NCBI GenBank assembly: GCA_021799555.1
Contig: JAJZAG010000233.1
Coordinates: 1-6,104, forward strand
Reading direction: 5' to 3'
Source of the DNA: Deltaproteobacteria bacterium
Lineage (GTDB): Bacteria; Desulfobacterota; Binatia; Binatales; Binataceae
Length of the DNA: 6,104 nucleotides
Below the pieces are notes generated by a model. That model worked only from the letters and a program-made list of their open reading frames with translations, was not told the DNA's origin and made no database searches. This document shows positions 4,990-6,104 of this stretch, piece after piece. The number at the start of each line of letters is the position of its first letter. Position 1 is the first letter of the stretch. The position numbers and the translations under genes were made by a program.

Positions 4990-6104
4990 TCACAGCGGAA
5001 TATTGCCATGCTTGCGCGGCGGATTCTTGTCGCGTTTGTTCTCGAGCGCGCGCAGCGCCGTTATCACCCGCGGACGCGTGTCGCGTGGCATCAACACCTC
5101 ATCGACGTACCCAAGCTCGGCCGCCTTGAACGGATTTGCGAACCGCGCGCGATAGTCTTCGGCCAGGCGCGCTCGTTCCGACACCGGATCCTTCGCGTTT
5201 GCCAGCTCATTTCTAAAGATGATGTTGATCGCCTGCTCGGGGCCCATCACTGCGATCTCGGCGGTCGGATAAGCAAAATTGAAATCGCCGCGGATATGCT
5301 TCGACGACATCACGTCATACGCGCCGCCGTAAGCCTTGCGCGTGATCACTGTGACTTTTGGCACGGTAGCCTCGCAGAAAGCATAGAGCAGCTTGGCGCC
5401 GTGCCGGATGATTCCGCTGAATTCCTGCGCGGTGCCGGGCAGGAACCCCGGCACGTCGACAAATGTCACCAGCGGAATATTGAACGCATCGCAAAAGCGG
5501 ACAAAGCGCGCGGCTTTCACCGAAGCGTCGATATCAAGGCATCCGGCCAGGAACGCAGGCTGATTGGCGACCACGCCCACGGAATATCCGCCCATCCGCG
5601 CGAATCCGACGAGCATGTTGTGCGCGTAATCTTTTTGAATTTCAAGGAAATGGCCGTCATCCACAACGCGCCGGATGATTTCGCCCATGTCGTACGATTT
5701 GTTGGGATTCTCCGGGACGATCGAATCAAGCGCCGGATCGGTCCGATTCGCATCGTCACTGGTCGGAACGAACGGCGGATCCTCGACATTGTTCGACGGC
5801 ATATACGAGAGCAATTCGCGCAGCGCGAGCAGCGCGCCTTCGTCGTCGAGTGCCTCGAGGTGGCACACACCGGATTTCTGCGAATGTGTGTCCGCGCCCC
5901 CGAGCTCCTGCATCGTGACTTCCTCGTGCGTCGTCGCGCGGATCACGTCGGGTCCGGTGATGAACATGTACGAGGTATCGCGCACCATCACGATAAAATC
6001 CGTCATCGCGGGCGAGTACACCGCACCGCCGGCGCACGGTCCCATGATCGCCGAGAGCTGCGGCACCACGCCCGACGACATCACATTGCGCAGGAAGATA
6101 TCCG
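4990..6104 (-). CDS. pccB: Propionyl-CoA carboxylase beta (carboxyltransferase) subunit, 5' end outside window
   Basis: This biotin-dependent carboxyltransferase moves CO2 from carboxybiotin to propionyl-CoA, giving methylmalonyl-CoA in the cytoplasm. About 370 C-terminal residues are visible, out of roughly 510-520 usual for the family. The frame stays open to the window edge (DIFLRN precedes the first GTG at 6084), so that GTG is internal. Visible crotonase-fold motifs, in order, are MGPCAGGAVYSPAMTDFI (near 6045-5992), GGADTHSQKSGV, GFARMGGYSVGVVANQPAFL, the oxyanion/CoA region DVPGFLPGTAQE, and KAYGGAYDVMSSKHIRGD. The C-terminus is the typical RKHGNIPL. Asp in GGAYDVM (codon 5316-5314) matches the residue that favours propionyl-CoA in Streptomyces PccB, where the acetyl-CoA-preferring paralogue has Ile. 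It is followed after 113 nt by the biotin carboxylase gene. Family assignment is very secure; substrate preference is inferred from this Asp and the neighbouring mutase. Confidence 0.95.
   Translation of the reverse strand, partial: DIFLRNVMSSGVVPQLSAIMGPCAGGAVYSPAMTDFIVMVRDTSYMFITGPDVIRATTHEEVTMQELGGADTHSQKSGVCHLEALDDEGALLALRELLSYMPSNNVEDPPFVPTSDDANRTDPALDSIVPENPNKSYDMGEIIRRVVDDGHFLEIQKDYAHNMLVGFARMGGYSVGVVANQPAFLAGCLDIDASVKAARFVRFCDAFNIPLVTFVDVPGFLPGTAQEFSGIIRHGAKLLYAFCEATVPKVTVITRKAYGGAYDVMSSKHIRGDFNFAYPTAEIAVMGPEQAINIIFRNELANAKDPVSERARLAEDYRARFANPFKAAELGYVDEVLMPRDTRPRVITALRALENKRDKNPPRKHGNIPL

Noticed and set aside
1..6104. tRNA/rRNA genes, CRISPR arrays, insertion sequences or prophage parts
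   Set aside because: No cloverleaf, spaced direct repeats, terminal inverted repeats or transposase/integrase-like frames were seen on either strand.

Overview
This is a GC-rich bacterial window in which every supported gene reads on the minus strand, so transcription runs from high to low coordinates. The layout suits an uncultured soil or sediment bacterium of the deltaproteobacterial/Desulfobacterota or Binatota kind. That guess rests on the two-part methylmalonyl-CoA mutase, the three-subunit biotin carboxylase system, a bacterial pyruvoyl-type arginine decarboxylase and a selenoprotein. The taxonomy is inference, not proof.

Positions 6104 to 1159 hold a propionyl-CoA to succinyl-CoA module. 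In order of transcription it contains the carboxyltransferase (beta) subunit, cut by the window edge; the biotin carboxylase subunit; a separate biotin carrier subunit; and the catalytic large subunit of methylmalonyl-CoA mutase. Together they carboxylate propionyl-CoA to methylmalonyl-CoA and isomerise it to succinyl-CoA. The last three genes are tightly packed, with gaps of 7 and 15 nt. A 113-nt gap with AT-rich DNA and a hairpin separates the beta subunit from the biotin carboxylase. The mutase has no B12-binding domain. Its small subunit, the epimerase and the MeaB-type chaperone are not in the window.

Positions 1158 to 1003 are intergenic. They hold several GC-rich palindromes and one AT-rich patch that could be a promoter. 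A pyruvoyl-dependent arginine decarboxylase follows (1002 to 439). It carries Lys-Ser at the expected self-cleavage point, where characterised relatives have Ser-Ser or Thr-Ser.

The most notable item is at 387 to 73: a small SelW-like (Rdx family) selenoprotein that ordinary gene calling splits at an in-frame TGA. The TGA falls at the second position of a CxxU redox motif. A perfect 7-bp hairpin with a G-first apical loop lies just downstream, placed like a bacterial SECIS element. If this is right, the organism has selenocysteine machinery (SelA, SelB, SelC, SelD). A possible further gene start is cut off at the left edge.
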